A stretch of DNA of 64,000 nucleotides from CAVQBL01 sp963710715 (GTDB taxonomy: Bacteria > Pseudomonadota > Gammaproteobacteria > DSM-16500): assembly GCA_963710715.1 (NCBI GenBank), contig CAVQBL010000017.1, positions 62,001 through 126,000 of the forward strand, written 5' to 3'. Shown here piece by piece: positions 63,114-64,000 of this stretch. Below the pieces are notes generated by a model, which ran no database searches, was not told where the DNA came from, and was given only the letters and a program-made list of their open reading frames with translations. The stretch's first letter is position 1. The number at the start of each line of letters is the position of its first letter. The translations under genes were made by a program, and so were the position numbers.

Positions 63114-63752
63114 TTATATATTAGCATTATTCTCTCTGGATTGCCAGATGGAAGAAATCGTCCTTAATGTTGCGTAGAGGGTGGAAGGACAAACAATAAC
63201 GACTTTTTTCCCCCAAGCAAAGCTATGCAGCTCATGATCGTGTTGAATAGTCAGTGAAAAAGCACCTTCAATGGGCATAAACATCAACACAAAGTCAGGC
63301 GTTTTTAATTGATCCACATCTTGATAGCGTCTCTGTTCTAAATCATTAACATGTTTTTTTACGGAATAAAGAAATTGCTTAAGATGCTCAAGACGAATTT
63401 GCTCGTCTTCTTCTGAAGAATATCTTTCATAGTCTGTTAATGAAACTTTAGAATCAATTATAATATGTTTATCTTCGGGTAATTTCACTACAACATCGGG
63501 TTTAAGTGTCTGTCCTGCATCTGGATGCTTCATCCTCATTTCTGCACCCTGAAGTATATAATCTTCTCCAAGGCGTAATCCTGATTCTTCAAGTATCCTT
63601 TCAAGAATAATTTCACCCCAATTACCTTGTGTCCTAAAGTCCCCTTTTAACGCTTTGGTTAGATCGGTCGTTTGTGATGTCATTTGTTCATTTACTTTTA
63701 CAATACGCTCTATTTCAGATTTTAGAGAATACTGTTCTTTCGAATGAATCAT
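63114..63752 (-). pseudogene. rmuC: RmuC-family protein, truncated at both ends
   Basis: The central RmuC domain is clear: TKALKGDFRTQGNWGEIILE, RILEESGLRLGEDY, PDVVVKLPEDKHIIIDSKVSL and DFVLMFMPIEGAFSLTI. RmuC proteins limit DNA inversions at repeats and are 400-475 aa. Here the coiled-coil N-terminus (~170 residues) is missing, and the C-terminus stops at IWQSRENNANI where the family continues ~100 residues. The fragment starts at ATG 63752. It is flanked by degraded DNA, so it is probably not functional. Confidence 0.7.
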
Positions 63753-63762
63753 TTGTTTCCCA

Positions 63763-64000
63763 TCAACGTAGGTAGAGTTTAGCGATTTCCCATCCCTGCA
63801 ATGCCACAATTTCTCTGAGAGAGATATCATAAAATTTAGCGGTTTTATCATTCTCAAATGTGATAAAAGCAGGTTGACAATGTTCTCCATGATCTTTTAC
63901 ACCTGTCAAAACATTACTATGTTGCTTGATAAATTGAGGCAGGGTTTTTCCAACTACCATCCCTATGCTCTCAAGACCGCTTGGATACATATGTACAGAT
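63763..64000 (-). CDS. Hypothetical protein, partial at window edge
   Basis: The frame is open to the right edge; the visible C-terminal ~78 residues include GMVVGKTLPQFIKQHSNVL and FENDKTAKFYDISLREIVALQ. I do not recognise a family. It ends 10 bp before the rmuC fragment. Confidence 0.45.
   Translation of the reverse strand, partial: SVHMYPSGLESIGMVVGKTLPQFIKQHSNVLTGVKDHGEHCQPAFITFENDKTAKFYDISLREIVALQGWEIAKLYLR

Noticed and set aside
1..64000. tRNA, rRNA, CRISPR array or prophage genes
   Set aside because: Reading both strands I found no cloverleaf-like conserved blocks, no regularly spaced repeats and no phage structural genes; a covariance-model scan would be decisive.

Overview
The window looks like an AT-rich gammaproteobacterial chromosome. 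An F-box/ankyrin/CaaX protein of the Legionella AnkB type, an extra CsrA, and E. coli/Legionella-like housekeeping genes (EamA, RlmI, CtpA, MdtABC-type RND pumps) point to Legionellales (Legionella/Coxiella/Aquicella-like, host-associated). This placement is inference: there is no rRNA or other marker gene. I saw no tRNA, rRNA, CRISPR array or phage structural gene.

Left part (1-24 kb) is dominated by branched-chain acyl-CoA catabolism. It holds an isobutyryl-CoA dehydrogenase (partial at the left edge), mmsB and mmsA (valine), a liuA-liuB-liuC-liuE operon (leucine), and a branched-chain 2-oxoacid dehydrogenase operon (E1alpha-E1beta-E2). E1alpha and E2 are each split by an apparent one-base deletion, and liuD, the biotin carboxylase subunit, is absent from the liu cluster. 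An AbiE-type toxin-antitoxin pair with two operator palindromes, a RelE/HigB-HigA-like pair, an EamA exporter, an APC permease, the F-box/ankyrin/CaaX protein, a solitary AAA ATPase and a ferritin-like protein lie between these blocks. Five copies of a dispersed palindromic repeat and one 182-bp hairpin (MITE-like) occupy intergenic gaps here.

Middle part (24-52 kb) holds two RNA methyltransferases (RlmM-like, RlmI) and a three-gene regulatory cassette (HisKA-REC protein, LuxR-type HTH, CsrA). It also has a MarR regulator, a haem-oxygenase-fold protein, an 884-aa orphan protein, CtpA, a methyltransferase-TPR protein, and a metallophosphoesterase paired with a TPR lipoprotein that ends in a CXXCH haem motif. 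A degenerate receiver protein and a cupin follow. The last block is a complete RND efflux operon (adaptor, two permeases, outer-membrane lipoprotein) with a solitary AAA/DUF4143-type ATPase gene lying between the two permease genes.

Right part (52-64 kb) is an accessory or decaying region. It contains a frameshifted beta-propeller-like pseudogene and remnants of a MATE transporter, an IS30 transposase, a UPF0310 (EVE-like) protein, an FAD oxidoreductase, an IS1634-type transposase fused to a truncated aminoglycoside phosphotransferase, a TetR-like regulator and RmuC. These are interspersed with apparently intact genes: a chloramphenicol-phosphotransferase-like kinase, an EF-Tu-domain-like hypothetical, a GNAT-like/DegT/SDR trio, a DUF234-type ATPase and a methyltransferase.

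The most notable signals are the AnkB-like effector architecture, the paired frameshifts in the BCKDH operon, the CsrA cassette, and the fact that all four solitary AAA ATPases are preceded by their own, mutually different, palindromes or direct repeats.
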